64,000 nt of DNA from Tyto alba (lineage: Eukaryota > Chordata > Aves > Strigiformes > Tytonidae). Location: the NCBI RefSeq assembly GCF_018691265.1, contig NW_024881324.1, positions 10,357,730-10,421,729 of the forward strand. The letters run 5' to 3'. Below, one piece after another: positions 1-13,200 of the stretch. A program made the translations under genes and the position numbers. Below the pieces are notes generated by a model. The model was not told the origin of the DNA. It saw only the letters and a program-made list of their open reading frames with translations, and made no database searches. Every line of letters begins with the position of its first letter. Within the stretch, counting starts at the first letter, position 1.

Positions 1-1059
1 TAATATTCCACATTATATTTTAATCCGTACATATCACCCTGGAGTCCTCCTTACTTTAAGAAAGATGCCTTTCAAATTCATGTATCAGTATCTGGAGATC
101 TGTAGTCTTCCTTTGCACTTAATTTCTGTTCCTCTTTTTTTTTTTTTTTCTTTCTTTAAGCAAACCCAACAGGAGGTATTCCTGCTGAATATTTTACCTA
201 ATGCTGAGGTCTAACCTGCATCATCTTCTGTGCTTTGGATTTTGTGGTTTTGTTTTGTGGTTTTGTTTTTCCAATTTTGCTTGTCAAGCGAACTCATTGT
301 TAGAAGAGATACTTTGGGCATTAGCTGTACGGGGAAGGAGAGAGCTGGCATGTCCCCGGTGCTTTACCTCTTCAGCATCAGCCTGGTGCTGGTGTCACCG
401 GCTGCCGGGTCCCAGCCTCCCTGGCTGTGCCAGGGAAATTCAGGATTTCGCTGCCTCTCCCACAGCAGCCCCAGGTCTCCCAGCCGTGGGCAGCGGCATC
501 CGTGCCGGCACCCTGCCAGCTGTGGAGATACCGAGCAGCTTCACTACGTCCTACGCCGAGTTCAGACCTTCCCGTGCTCACGCATGACCTGCCACGTGTT
601 GCAGATCAGACACCGCCAGCTTTAACTTCAGCCACAGCCGCCGGAGGAGGCTTTCTTCCCTTGCAGCTTCCCTCTTTCCCAGACCTCAGGAGGGGGGAAA
701 AGACTCCTCTAAACGCTGTCAGAGATGACATGTAGGAGGGCGAGATTTAGAGACAGTTGGCAGAGAATTAGCACTTAGGCTAGTCTGGTGAAATGCACAT
801 TTTAAAGCAACCAAGACAAAAAAAAAAGGAGGAGGATAAAGTACGCCGCTTTGTACTGTGGCAGAGATCTGTAGCAGGCCCAGTGTACCAGGATCATTCC
901 AGTTTGTGAAATGAGAAAGCAAAGCTTCTCCCTTCCAAATTCATCATGAACTCCAGGACGGGAAGATGATAAATGCTGGACGTACGCTGGAAATAAAAAC
1001 ATAAATCTGCCGCAGAGAGCGCGCTATTCAAACAGAGCATTAGTCACAGCCCTACACTC

Positions 1060-1300
1060 TTTAATAGCCCCACCGCTTGCTATTTATAACACTGCAAGCG
1101 TCCTTGGAGCTACAGAAAGTCCAACCACCACCGGGGCGAGCGTTTTCCCACCCGTGAGAACAGAGAACGTGTTTGTGCGAGGGTGGGTGGTGACTCAGCA
1201 GCGGCCGGGCTCCTCCAGCCCCTGCCTGCAGGGCGACGGTGGGAGAGAGACCTGCCCGGTGCGAAGCGGCGATTTCGCAGAGCCAAGGGTGTCGTATGAG
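1060..1300 (+). promoter_or_regulatory. CpG-rich patch with upstream TATA/MEF2-like motif
   Basis: CTATTTATAA at 1080-1089 fits both a TATA box and the MEF2 consensus. From about 1130 to 1300 there are some 16 CpG dinucleotides in 170 bases, far above the rest of the window. A TGACTCAGCA motif (AP-1/NF-E2 type) lies at 1191-1200. The arrangement resembles a small promoter or enhancer, but no spliced transcript or coding exon can be tied to it. In mammals the ADTRP 5' side faces HIVEP1, so a remote non-coding exon or enhancer is conceivable. Confidence 0.25.
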
Positions 1301-1365
1301 ACTTGTGTGGTGGTTTTAGGCTAAGCACTAGAAAGTAATCCAGTTTTTTCAGGGGATTTTCAATT

Positions 1366-1389
1366 AAAAAAAAAAAAAAAAAAAAAAAA
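1366..1389. repeat. A run, 24 bases
   Basis: An uninterrupted A tract lies just downstream of the CpG-rich patch at 1.1-1.3 kb. Confidence 0.95.
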
Positions 1390-2991
1390 GATAATGAGAG
1401 AGCTTGTGAGTATAAACATGTCCAGAAAGCTGTTTCTGCTGTTTGACGCTCAGTCATCTGTATTTGTGTTGGGAGCTGTTAGAGGCCTGTCCCTTTCTCT
1501 AAGAGGTATTCTGGCTCCCTTCACCCTGAGGTTGTGTGTCCTTGAATTTTCCCAAACAAAATAATATCCTGTGGCTTTGCCAAAAATTTTGTTTGGCCAT
1601 TTTGAATTCACCATTTCACTTGCTCTAGTTTATATGCAAACTCTGACACAAGTCTCAAGCTTTTAGTAGCAATAGTAACACCCTTGATGCTGGAGGTATT
1701 TAATAAGCAAGTGTCCTTCTCTAGTGAGGGCATGTGTGCTTAACGAGGTATGAAGTTTAGCCCTTTAAGAAGGTCTTATAATTCTCTTCCTCTCGCATCA
1801 CAGAGCTATACCTCTGAACTCAGTTATCTTCTAGAGATGTTATAAAGAAAATAAACAGTTGAGAATGAGAAAGTTTATCTGGCTAAGCTCGGCAACTGCT
1901 GTCCCTTGGAAAATTTCAGCTGTTGCAGAGAATAGTTAATGGTGTTGTACAACTATGTGAGTATTCTTTTTTATTTTTCCTTCTGGAACCCAAGGTCAGG
2001 ATTTTGTTTTGTACATGGAAATTTTGTTTTAAATGGAGATTGTATCTAAGGGAAAAAGAAATTCCTGCTCCAACCTTAATGTCAAATGAAAAATGGAATT
2101 TTGCAAATCTTTACTCCTTGAGAGCACCATGACAGAGCAGAACCTCATCACCACATTTCAGAGTAAATATGTAGATATACCTGTCTGCCAGGGACAGTGA
2201 TTTAGGAAACTAATCACCAACTGCAGAAACCACAACCTCTGGCCCTTGCCCCTTGGGGCCAAATCCAATAAAGTGAAAAAGGTAAATGTCACATTTCCCT
2301 ACCAGCAAAGCTCCCGACCACCTAGAATGATCATTCAGCCCAAGAAGAAGCAAGCAGTTTTTTCTGCAACTCCTATACCATATCTCCTCCTAAGCCTATT
2401 TAGACACACACCAGGCCTACACAGGTGACAGGCTCTATGGGGGGATGTTTTTCTGCATTTTAGAATAAAGTTAAGAGGTCTCACCACAGTGCCCATGGTG
2501 GCAGGCCCTACAGAAACCCACAATAAGAGGTAACACTTGTTCTGAGGAGCAGAGACTAAATAGAGAGAGGAAAAGGGAAGCCCAGCTCAGTGAGGAAATA
2601 TGCCCAGGATGACCCAGCCCAGCAGCCAAAGTGTGGCCAAATCAGACATGGATGGGTTAGGGGCTAGATAAAGTGAAGCTATGTTTTCTGTGGCCTTCTT
2701 GGGCATGGCCTTTTCCTCCTACGCATTATATGGGTATTTACCCATTTTTCTGGTCTAAAGCTTATCATCGTCAACACAAAGGACAGCAGCCCTCACCCTG
2801 GCAAAAAGGGGCACCCCAGCAGACAGACACACTTCAAGTTCTCACTTCAAATCAGGCAGACAGGGTATTTTAACAAGGGCCTTCCCCAGCGATGCCTGAA
2901 CTGCAGGGCTGTTGGTTATTCTGCCTTAAGGTTCAGCATTTCCAGTTGGAGCTGTTCCACCCTGTGCAAACGATTGTGAACAAGTCTGGTT

Positions 2992-3868
2992 TCACAGAAT
3001 GGTTTGTGTTGGAAGGCACCTTAAAGATCACCTAGTTCCACCCCCCCTGCCCCGGGCAGGGCCCCCTTCCCCCAGCCCAGGGTGCTCCCAGCCCCGTCCA
3101 ACCTGGCCCTGAACCCTTCCAGGGAGGGGGCACCCACAGCTGCTCTGGGCACCCTGGGCCAGCGCCTTGCCACCCGCACAGGAGAGAATTTCTTCTGTGT
3201 ATCTAATCTAAATCTACCCTCTGACAGTTCAAAACCATTACCACTCATCCTATCACTATAATTCCCAATAAAGAGTCCTTCCCCATCTTCCCTGTAGCCC
3301 CCTTTAAGCACTGGAAGGCCACTGTAAGGTCTCCCCGGAGCCTTCTCTACTCCAGGCTGAACACCCCCAACTCTCTCAGCCTGGCCTCACAAGGAAAGTG
3401 CTCCAGCCCCTTGATCAACCTGTGGCCTCCTCTGGACCTGCTGCAACAGGTCCATGTCCTTCTTATGTTGGGGGCCCCAGAGCTGGACACAGCACTGCAG
3501 GTAGGGTTTCACCAGAGCGGAGCAGAGGGGCAGAATCCCCTCCCTTGACCTGCTGGCCATGCTTCTCTTGATGCAGCCCAGGACACGGGTGGCTTTCTGG
3601 GCTGTGAGCGCACATTGCTGGCTCATGGTTGGTTTTCCATCCACTACTACCCCCAAGTCTTTCTCCGCAATGATGCCCTCAATCCACTCTTCGCCCAGCC
3701 TGTATTTGTGCTTGAGATTGCCCTGACCCATGTGCAGGACCTTGCACTTGGCCTTGTTGACCTTCATGAGGTTTGCATGGGCCCACCTCTCCAGCCTGCC
3801 AAGGTCCCTCTGGATGGCATCCCTGCCCTCCAGCGTGTCACTGCACCACACAGCTTGGTGGTTCTCAT
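2992..3868 (-). mobile_element. 5'-truncated CR1 LINE retrotransposon
   Basis: Read on the - strand, this has the classic avian CR1 3' layout: the end of the reverse transcriptase frame, then the GC-rich 3' UTR with the GCCAGGCTGAGAGAGTTGGG and GGCCAGGTTGGACGGGGCT blocks. It finishes with a line of the type GATCTTTAAGGTGCCTTCCA and an ATTCTGTGA terminus at 2992. It is 5'-truncated near 3868, as most CR1 copies are. The coding part is open for about 150 codons, suggesting a moderately young copy. It lies antisense to ADTRP and well upstream of it. Confidence 0.93.
3387..3851 (-). pseudogene. CR1 ORF2 C-terminal reverse transcriptase remnant
   Basis: An open frame of about 154 codons encodes the C-terminal part of the CR1 polyprotein. 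Landmarks in order are RDLGRLERWAHANLMKVN, KCKVLHMG, EKDLGVVVD, a central ATRVLGCIKRSMASRSREG block, LPLCSALVKPYLQCCVQLWG and KKDMDLLQQVQRR. These belong to the region after the catalytic palm, so the polymerase active site and the N-terminal endonuclease are absent. The apparent initiator is just where the element is cut off, not a true start. The fragment cannot act on its own. Confidence 0.9.
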
Positions 3869-5547
3869 GAAGCTTAAGTCAGAATAGGACTAGAAAATGT
3901 TTTTTCATGAACATAGTTGTGATCCACATCACATCACGCCATAAGGAGAAGTTGCAAATTTCCTCCACACTGAAAGAAGGAACTGAAGTGGAAAGCCCAA
4001 ACCCTAGGCAACCCATCTCAGTACAACCGCAGAGTGAAACAGACGCAATTCGGGGAGGAAACGATGCGGCCAGTGTAATGTTGCATCAGCAGAACTGGCC
4101 TGGAAACCTCATAAGCCAGGTCTGCCTGCCGGTGGATGTGAAAAAACTGAATGAGGCAATGTAGGAAGAGAGAAAGCATCTGCTCATTCTGCTTGACCTC
4201 AGCTCAGCAGGGTTTCTGAAAAATTCCTGAATGTGGTCTGAATGTGCACATCGATCAGCACCCATTACCTTGCTTGGAGGAAACTCTTTTAGATGGTGGA
4301 GACCTGAGCAAATTTCTCAGGGATGCAGAGCAGGTCAAATGATATAGAGGTGGCACTGGCAAGGGGAAATGTGGACATTTGAAAGCTGCTCCCTCACACA
4401 CCCCAGTTTAACATAATCTGGCTCCTTGCAGATCTGTGTCTTGTGGTTGATTGCAAGCTCCCGGGGAAGCTTTTCCTGTGGTTGGGACATTCATAAGTCT
4501 CTCTGTTATGTGGGTGTTCCAGCAGTTAACACCATATGCGATCATGTTGCAGACATTGCCTGAACTGGGGCACACATCTTGTCTTTTTATTTTATCGGTG
4601 CTGTAATTTTCACATGACTGATGGAATTTAATAATGTTTCAGACTTTTTCCTCTCTGAAAAATGTGCTTGAAAATGACCAAAGGATTCAAACATTGAGAG
4701 GTCCAAGCCAGGCAGCCAACGCTATTGCATAAGACTTGCCTCCTTAGGAAAACCATGCTAGAAAACAATAAAATTCAAGTAGCTGCTTTTCTGTTCTCTT
4801 AATTCTCTAATTCTAGCAAGCTAGTTTGCCAGTAGAACTGGAAAACTTTTTGTTCACAGAATTCACACAGTCTGCATTGGCAAAGTCATAGGGATTCGAG
4901 GCCTCTGCCTCAATTTACGGGTGCCTCATGTTTTACAGGGGTGCAGAAATCAATCCTTCGTTTAGCAAAACTTTCCCCTGTTTGCCTGCTTTTTTGGATG
5001 AGACTAAGTCATGAAAATTCTGTTGACTGTTTTCACAGCCCGGTTGAAAAACAGATATAAATCTGTGCAAAACTGAACAGTCTTTTCTTCAAAATACTCT
5101 ATTCTCAAGCAAAAAAAAAAGAAAAATTAAAAAGCAAAAAAAATATTGGTTGTCAGTTTCATCGACCTATATAGCTGAGGTGAGCAAAAATACCTCACTT
5201 GGACTGACATTGTTGTGAAAGAGAGGAAGATGACAAGGCAAGGGAGGGCCATGTTCCATATCTGTCCTATAACACCCAGAGAAGGTGGACCTGGTTCCTC
5301 TGAAAAACCTCTAACGTGAGCTGCTGCAGAAGCACTTGGGAGACTGGGACTACGCTGACTTCAGGAGACCGGTGCCACAGGGATGGACAGCCCGGCTGGT
5401 GTTTCCCACACCATCTACAGCCTTACCACCCCTCAGAGCTGTTCCTCCGAGCGAGGCCACTGCCAGCATGAGGGACACGGCCGCGGGTCCAGCACAGCCC
5501 AAGCTAATGGCAGCCTCCCTCCCTGGGGGCTGGGAGCTCAGGCATTT

Positions 5548-5581
5548 GGGAGGAGGAGGAGGAAGAGGAGGAGGAGGAAGG
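5548..5581. repeat. GGA/GGAA purine tract
   Basis: A run of GGA and GGAA triplets forms a G-rich purine strand of about 33 bases. It produces a glycine/arginine-rich chance frame that is not a gene. Confidence 0.85.
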
Positions 5582-7390
5582 TGGCATCAGTGACATGTCT
5601 CACACCACATGTAACAGCAACCACAGCAGCTGAGAAGGCTCCCATGCTAGGAAACTGGATTGTAGAGAACTGTGAGAGGTTTCTCCCACATACTGTGGGT
5701 TTGTAAAACTGCACATGAGTGGGTTATCTGCCCTGGAGTATGCCTTTTCCCTGGACTGAGCCTGGGCCAACAGCCCATCATTTCCAACAGTACCCAGCTT
5801 TGCAACATGTGGCTTGAAAAGTGCCTCTGTCATCCTATATGTAAATAACAGACACAGTGCAAGCTGCATCATGTTTAACTGAAAGACAATCATAGCTTCT
5901 ATAGATTTATTGTTGACTGTGTACACACTAACATGAAAATACATTTTTAAAAGCCTGAATGCAGTACATGTTTTCTCAGTCTGTGTTCTTAAATTGATAA
6001 AATACATCTGCTTTGAAAAGCTATTACAGTTTATCACAGAAACTTGGATCTAATCTACTGCCAGCAAAAAGCTTTCTTGAAGTCTCTCTTTCTTTTTCAG
6101 ATGCTGTAACATAAAACATGATAATTCACATTAAGAATACATTTAAACACTGCTGAAAACACAACTTGTCTTGAATAGAAGGCAACATTCAGGGTGATGG
6201 CTAGTAGAAAACCTAGCCAAGACTGGAAATACAAACTTCAGTGATCTGGAGCGCTTCACCTCTTGCCTGATGAGCCTTATATAGCTAAAGTTGCCTAAAG
6301 GCTGCTGAAAACCTTCTCTCCTTAAATCAGCTCCCTTTTGAGTCCTCAAAACCACTCACCAGATGTTTGAGAAACCCAGACCCATTGCTTCCCCCCCTCC
6401 CCCCAACAGTGTCCTCACCCCCCTGTGCAGCTTTAGGAGTGTACCCACCAGAGACAGGCAAAACTGGTTGCTCTTCAGGGGCTTTCAAACTTTTGTTTGT
6501 AAATAAAAACAGAGGGGAATGCAAATACCAAATATATACGAGCTGACCGCGGCCATAAGCTGAGGATAGGCGCACTGATGGATGATCTGAGCCCTCCTCT
6601 GCCCCAGGGTCGAGCAGATACCACTGTGCCTTTTGGGAAGGTTAAGGGGAAGAACTTATGGAAGGAGCCTGAGGGGTCAGTAGGGTCTGCATGAAGCTGT
6701 CTTGCTTGCCACCTGGACCAGTCTTATATGGCCCTGCGAGAGGTCCCTACCCACCAGAGGATGCGGCCACAGCCCATCTGTGCTCCTCCGTATGCACCCA
6801 AACTCCTCCTCCTCCTTCCCAGATTTCCAGGAAGGCATAGATGGAGCATTCCCTGCTCCATCCCTCGGCTCTTTTGTTTTCCTTCACCCTCTGGATAGTG
6901 GGGTCAGTGCAGAGCAGGTGCTGGTGAAAGGAAATTTAAAAATACCCCTGGCATTCCCAAGCAGCACATGCTTCCATAAGCCAACTGTGTCCAGGCTGCA
7001 GAGCTGCGCTGCTGGGGAGCGGCTCCTTTTGCTCCCGCAGCAAGGATGCCTTCCAGGACCACCACCTTTCCGCAACGGCTCTGCCAGATTTGTCTGGGGA
7101 GGGCTGCAGTTCCCTGCTACTGCTGGTACTTTGTCACTTGTCCCGGTCTTCTCCTCGGGTCCTCTCCCAGCACTCTCACCCTGAGCATTAAGACAGCCTC
7201 TGGTGCTATGGGGTGGCAGACTCCTTTCTCCCAAAGAGAGAGGCTCAGAGGGAATAATATAATGGCCAGTCTCCATCCTGTGGCATCAGGGACAGGCCCA
7301 GCCTTCCTGCCTCTCTCAGGGGTTTCCAGGCAGCTGGCAGCTTTTTGCAGCCCTGCCTTAGACCCTGATCCCTGCTTGCGTATGGAAGTG

Positions 7391-7590
7391 AACCACGCGC
7401 CCCAGGAAACAAACAGTGCTGAGGTGCTGACCTTGCACCACGTACGCTTTGGCAACCAAATCCCTCTCCCTTGCAAACGCTCCCCTAGCGAGGGCCCAGC
7501 GGGTGGTGGGGCAGGGCGACGCGATGTACCCGCGACCACGGGGACTGCGAATGCTCTGCCAGCGTCTCCTCAGCCAGCGGGTGAGGCTGG
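7391..7590. promoter_or_regulatory. CpG-dense patch
   Basis: About 16 CpGs occur within roughly 195 bases, including GGGCGACGCGATG and CCCGCGACCACGG. No TATA motif or exon was recognised beside it. It could be an unmethylated regulatory patch or a remnant of GC-biased conversion. Confidence 0.2.
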
Positions 7591-9150
7591 GCAGGGTCAC
7601 CCCCTCCCTCCAAATCCTGCTTTCAGAGCACCCAACAACCTCCTTCCCGCCCGCCCATCCGCTCAGCGAAGCAACCACCCTGCTCTGGCCGCTCCGAGAC
7701 CTGCTAGGGCAGGAATATTGGGCTTGGCCACGCTTTTAAATTTGTTTCCACTTCTGTGTTGCCCCATGAAGCCATCCCCAATAGCTGCTGTTCAAACACA
7801 GGTCCACAGCACTTTGCTAGCCCACTGAACACCCCACAGTGCTCTAACGCCCCTGCTCAGTGTCGTTGGCAGAGGCAGTTTTGCACAAAGCTATTCTGCT
7901 AACGTGGGTGCGTTTCTGAGCATCACCAGCAAAGCAGGGCTGCACGCGGCAAGCGAATGATTCAGGTTAGAGGGGCAACGCCATAGATCAGTAGAAAGAA
8001 GGAAAAGCAAAAACACGTAGGGGACTCTGCTCCCTGCAAAAGGATCGAGTTCACCGGCAGATTTTTGAAGTTTTAAAATGAAAAATGCCCTTGCATTATT
8101 GCTCAAACAACTCAGCCAGATTCTCTTCCTTCCTCTGAGCAGAACTCAGACTCTCCTGGAGACCTCTCTGCAGCCACAGGGAAATCCTGGTTTTTGTCAA
8201 TGCTTAAGCGTTACTGGGATCTCTCTGCCTTCACTCAGGTGTCCACATAAAAACACCATCAAAACCTACCCAAGGCATTCAGTGCCAGGCATCTAGCAAA
8301 AGTTGGGGACATCCGTGTTAAATGTTTTGGAAATGCCACTGTGGAGCACGCTTCTCAAAGACACTGACTCCAGCTATTTGCCTTCCATTAGAAAAGGGCC
8401 TGCTCAGCCCAACGTTCACAAATCAAGAGTGTTGTGCAGTGATACAGCATTGTTCACTGCAATGAGGGGAAAAAAAAAAAAAAAAAACAAAACCAAATTC
8501 AGATTTCATCTCTTCTTCGTGTATTACAGTTGCTTAAATGAAAGACTTCGCTTCAAATTTTCCTGCAGTTATTTTTCTGTCTTATTTTTGTTCTGCTTCC
8601 AAATAACAGGCATTCATTTGGGAAACACAAGAAAAAGGAAGATGTTGAAAAGCTATTGATCTGCCAGGTGGAAATTTCTACATCTCCTTTCCAGGGGAAA
8701 TGAAACGGCAACAGAGCAGGTTTTTTTTCAGCTTGGGAAACAACTCATCATCCCTTCAGTAAAATACTGGAATCATCATAAAATTGTTTTATGACAAGAA
8801 CAATCACAAAGGCAATTCATTCTTTGAATTTTGTTTTCAAGCCTGCACATGTATTGTATGCCATGCTTATAGATACAGTCTGATGTGAATATGGGTTTGG
8901 GTCTTGTTCACAGTGCTGATTACAACCAGAGAAGAAAAAACTGCTTGCAATGCTGACACTCATCCCTATGGAAAAAGCAACTCTAAAAGGACTGCTCATG
9001 TGCCATGGAAGATGCCAAATTACAGTACCTCCTGTTCCATTAGTCACTCCACAACATTGTTCTCTGTTGCCACATCTCCTACTTCCCCAGCAAGAAAGAA
9101 AAGATGCCACCAAACTCCCTGCTATCCTTAAGTGACAGACTAAAAACATT

Positions 9151-9206
9151 ATTTTTGTTGGTTTTTGTTTGTTTGTTTTTATTTTGTTTTGTTTTTTTTT
9201 TTTTTT
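9151..9206. repeat. T-rich GTTT/GTTTT tract
   Basis: TTGTTGGTTTTTGTTTGTTT grades into a pure T run of 16 bases. It is the reverse-complement form of the A-rich CAAA tracts found elsewhere in the window. Confidence 0.9.
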
Positions 9207-10131
9207 GAGGAGAAAATGCGCCATGTATAGGGTTACAGAAGAGTTTGGGATGTTGCAGTTCTAGACTTCCACAAAAACACTTCTTTGCAGAACTGCAAGA
9301 ACCAAGAATGCTCTGCTTTTGGTGGGGGTTTCAACATTTCATCCACACTTCAGATATTTTCACTAACTTGTTCTCAGCTTATTGCATCACTTCTCTCCAA
9401 AATAAAGTGCCTGCCCCACACTGTCTTTGGCAAAGCCTGCTCTAATGTCTCCTGGGCCTTCAGCAATTTGTTCTGCAGCAAACACAGAAGAAGCTGACAC
9501 CAGCAGGTACCCACTAATTACCTACCTCAGCCATTGCTCTTGTCAGACATAAGAGGGCTGACATCACATATTTCTCTCGCTGAATTAATATTGTGTGCAT
9601 TGCAAGCGTCAGAGAAACCCTAGAGAGACCGTACCTGACATTGAAAAGAGATTTATAAAAAAAAACAGTTAAAATCCTGTTTTTCCTGTAGTTGCTCCAG
9701 AGTGGGTGACACTGCAGTGAAAGGACAGCTTTTAAAGGCATGGAGTGGATTCTGGCATGTTTTCCCCCTTTTGTGTTCCAAGCTTTGGGTTGGAAAAGGC
9801 TGCTTTTTTTGTTAGTTTAGTTGCACTGTTAGACATGTATTTAATCTTTTTCCCTGATATTCCTGTTATGAGAAGCTGCAGCCATAGTTAGGGAGACATT
9901 TATCAATAGAGAAAGCACACACGCAATTACTACAGCATGGTCTGAAACAAAGGGAGTTCACTTTTCATTACCCCGAGGCATTGAAAAAGCTCCGCCATTC
10001 TCTGCTTATTATTCTCTCTCTCACCAATATTAAGATACTGGAAACTGGCACGCACTGTTTCCTAACGAAGAGATGGACTCCTTGCAAGCTTTCAGTGAAC
10101 ACACTGGAGGTGGACCACATCAGCGTGGCTG

Positions 10132-10250
10132 AGGTGTGGAGGGACCTGTGCAGATCATCTGGTCACACCCCCCTGCTCAAGCAGGGTCACCTGGAGGTAG
10201 CTGCCCAGGACCATGCCCAGAAGACTTTTGAGTGTCTCTAAAAATGGAGA
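10132..10250 (-). mobile_element. Short CR1 LINE 3' fragment
   Basis: Read on the + strand, GAGGGACCTGTGCAGATCAT, then CCCCCCTGCTCAAGCAGGGT, then a GCCCAGGACCATGCCCAG-type block and TTTTGAGTGTCTCTAAAAAT, follow the order of the reverse-complemented CR1 3' UTR. It is about 120 bases, lacks any coding part and shows several substitutions, so it is an older and shorter copy than the one at 3 kb. Confidence 0.75.
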
Positions 10251-13200
10251 TTACGCACTTAAAAGCATTTGTTTTTCTCATGTAAATGCATTAAGTGTCT
10301 TATTTTACCCAAACCATCCTTCCACAAGAAATAAAACCCATAGTTGATGGGTAGGTCCCAGTGTAAGGGAAGATCAAGCAAGCCTGCAGATAGTGCATGG
10401 TCAGGGTGGGCATTAATTTCTCCCATGACACCAATCAATCCCTTTACTACTTATGTGAGAAACAAATAATCCCACTTTCTCTTTCCTTCGCCTTTTATGG
10501 TTTTGACCCTTCACACCCCCACACTTTGCCTGTAGCACTCAGCCTTCAAAGGGGCTACCGAGGTGGAGGGGTCCTTTTTCTGAGATGCCCAGGAACTGCA
10601 CAGCCAACTTTCTAATCATCTTATTCCATCACAAGGGGCAGTAGGGGTGACAAACCTGGAAATTTTACATGGGTCAGATGTGTGGTTTTGTGGACAAAGG
10701 AGTGACTAAGCAAGTTTCAGTTCTGCTAGCTTGCTGCTCTTCCCCTGGGGAAATACAACTCTCGTATGAATTAAGAAGTGGTTAAATATGGGGTTACCTG
10801 ACCAGATCTCTCTCCTATCATCAATATTTGGGGATTCCTTCAGCCACTGATGCATGCGTTTCTGAATTTTGCTAACATATACTAGTGCAGTTCTTCATAT
10901 TCTTGTTATCCAGATAACTACCCTGAGGCAGGGGTGGTTCTTTGGTGTTTGGTTTTTTTTTTGTTGTTGTTTTGTTTTTAAACTGAAGCTTGCTAACTTT
11001 TGGACTTTGCTGACTTGTGGTGGTAACACGCTTTGGAGACAATTGTCCCTTAAGTAGGAAACCTTCTTTCCCATATGCACAGCAATGTACTGTTTGGAAG
11101 CTAGCATGGATTCCCCAGAACTTTCTAATTTCCCTGTTAGGTGCAACAATATCCCTGTTCCAGAACCCATTGAAATAATTAGGAGCCATCTCTCTGGGCT
11201 TCAACAGGCTGAGAATGAAGCCTCCGATTTGCTGTGTGGGACTTCTTGTAAAAGTATAAGACAATTTGCTGCCCTGCAGTGTGAACAAGTCTTATTCAAG
11301 AAGGTGGCTGGGGCAGAAGGAGGCTGAAAGGGCAAGTTTCTCTTGTAAGATTGGAGCCTCCTGGCTCTTACCTCTAGCAGGGAAATCTAGTACTGTGCCA
11401 ATGCAGTGCCTGCACTTTTAAAACAATCTTGTCTTCTGTTCCAGGATTTGTATTTTATTCCAATTGTTACCATACTTAATTCTTCATTAGAAGGATGGTG
11501 TGACGAACAGCCCAAATAAATGGGCTAATAATAAATGTACTTGCTCAGGTTGATAATGGAAGACCTTATTAATGGAAAAAAAAAAAAAAAGCATGATGCA
11601 TTTGGCTTGTGTCAGTTTATACTTTTTTTAAAAAATATCAGGTTGGATAATCAAGTTGATTTCCTTTTCAGTCACAGTTGTTTCACTGGTGGATTCAATT
11701 GCAAATGCTGAAGCAGGGAGGGGACAGAGCCTTGTATGAAAACCAGCTGTTGACATCAGAATTAAAAACAAAAAAAGAAAAACGGGCATTTTCTGCATTT
11801 CTTTGCCTATCATTGCCTAATTTGTGACAAATCACAAACACATTCCTACGGATGTAGATGACGACATTATCAGAAGATTATCATTGCTCTGGAGGTCACA
11901 AGAAGTTGATGGCAATGGGAAGGCCTGGGGTCTCTCTGCAAAGAGATTTCTATATTTTTTTAGGATTTATCCTTAACGGAAATCTAGGGTGAAATTTAAT
12001 TTAACAAAACTACTTCAAATCAATGTTTTGGCAAAGAGACTGTGTATGTTATTGTTCCTACCATATACCTTTGATTTCTATGTCAGGTTGTTTTCAGACT
12101 TCTTCCACAAACACAAATTGTGCCAAAATACAAAACTCCCAATTAATTTTGCAGGCTTTTGTGTAAGCGACCCAAGTCCAAACCACAGCGTTGCTCTTGT
12201 CCTAAGCCCTATAAAATGCATTAGAAAGTCTGAATTCACATGTTCCACGTTAGCTCCTACCCTCGATGGGCTTGGGCTGCAATGCGTTGGTATCGCACAC
12301 AAAGCATCCCCCTCCCCGGGCGGTGCCACCCAGGCGAGGGGCACGAGCGAACAATTTGGCAGGGGAGGGCACGGGTCAGCCAGGCTCCGTTAAAACACAG
12401 CTTGCCTGGTTTGCAGCGAGCCATAACCCAACCCACCCCTGCCCTGGGTGCGGCACCACCCTGTTTGCACCTTCCTCCTGAGGACTTACACAGCCCTTTC
12501 CACATTCACACTCGCTCTGTCATTCACTGCTTAATTGATTTGGTTTCCCACGCTGATGAAGTCCTGCATTTTACTGGCTCTCGCCTACCGACTCACTTTG
12601 ATTTCTTTAATCAGGCCACTGCTTCTCCCCGATTCAGCGAGCTGGTCTCTAACTCCTAGTTCCACTTGATTAACCATCAGCGTTATACAGTTAAGGCCGT
12701 TTGTTTTATTCCTGTAGGTTCAAAATGCCAATGACATTTTTACTAGCTCTGCCTCCCTCACCAGGCTGCAGTCAGGGGCAATGCAGGGAGAAGGTGCAAG
12801 ACACGGTCAGACCAAAGAGGTGGTGGCTACGCAGCTCCTGGAAAGCAGCTCTGCAACACAGCAGCAGATACCAGCTTCTGATGCCTTAACTTGGAACGTA
12901 GGTTGCTTCCCCATAAACATTACCCAGTAAAAACTCAGTTGTACATCAACGGGTATTGCTGAAAAACAAACCTGTAGATCTTGGAATCAAACTCAGAAAT
13001 GAATAAACTGTTCATAGGAAATTATGTCCTGTGTTCCTTCACACCTGTCTCTTCCTCTGTTTGCAGATTGTCCACCAGCGTATCCCAACTTTTAGACATA
13101 TGTGTTGTCTGACATAATTCATCAACTAACTTAATCTACATGACAAAAATTATGCAGATAACTTGTGAGCAGACTCCACAAGCATTTAATATTCAAAATT

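Larger units (their letters stand above)
1..2991. other. Intergenic, no gene seen
   Basis: Apart from a T run at about 134-150, the CpG patch at 1.1-1.3 kb and the A run at 1366, there are only short chance frames. No repeat family was recognised between 1400 and 2990. Confidence 0.6.
3869..10131. other. Intergenic, no gene seen
   Basis: The stretch holds a purine GGA tract (5.55 kb), a C-rich stretch near 6.39-6.42 kb, a GC- and CpG-richer block at 6.7-7.7 kb and A/T runs at 8.47 and 9.15 kb. The longest frame (7046-7828) runs through the GC-rich block and looks like composition, not a protein. Confidence 0.6.

Noticed and set aside
3615..3887. 90-codon + strand frame in the CR1 element
   Set aside because: It is the antisense shadow of the CR1 reverse transcriptase frame.
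7046..7828. 260-codon open frame on the + strand
   Set aside because: It runs through a CpG/GC-rich block with Pro/Ala/Arg-rich low-complexity translation and frames open on both strands.
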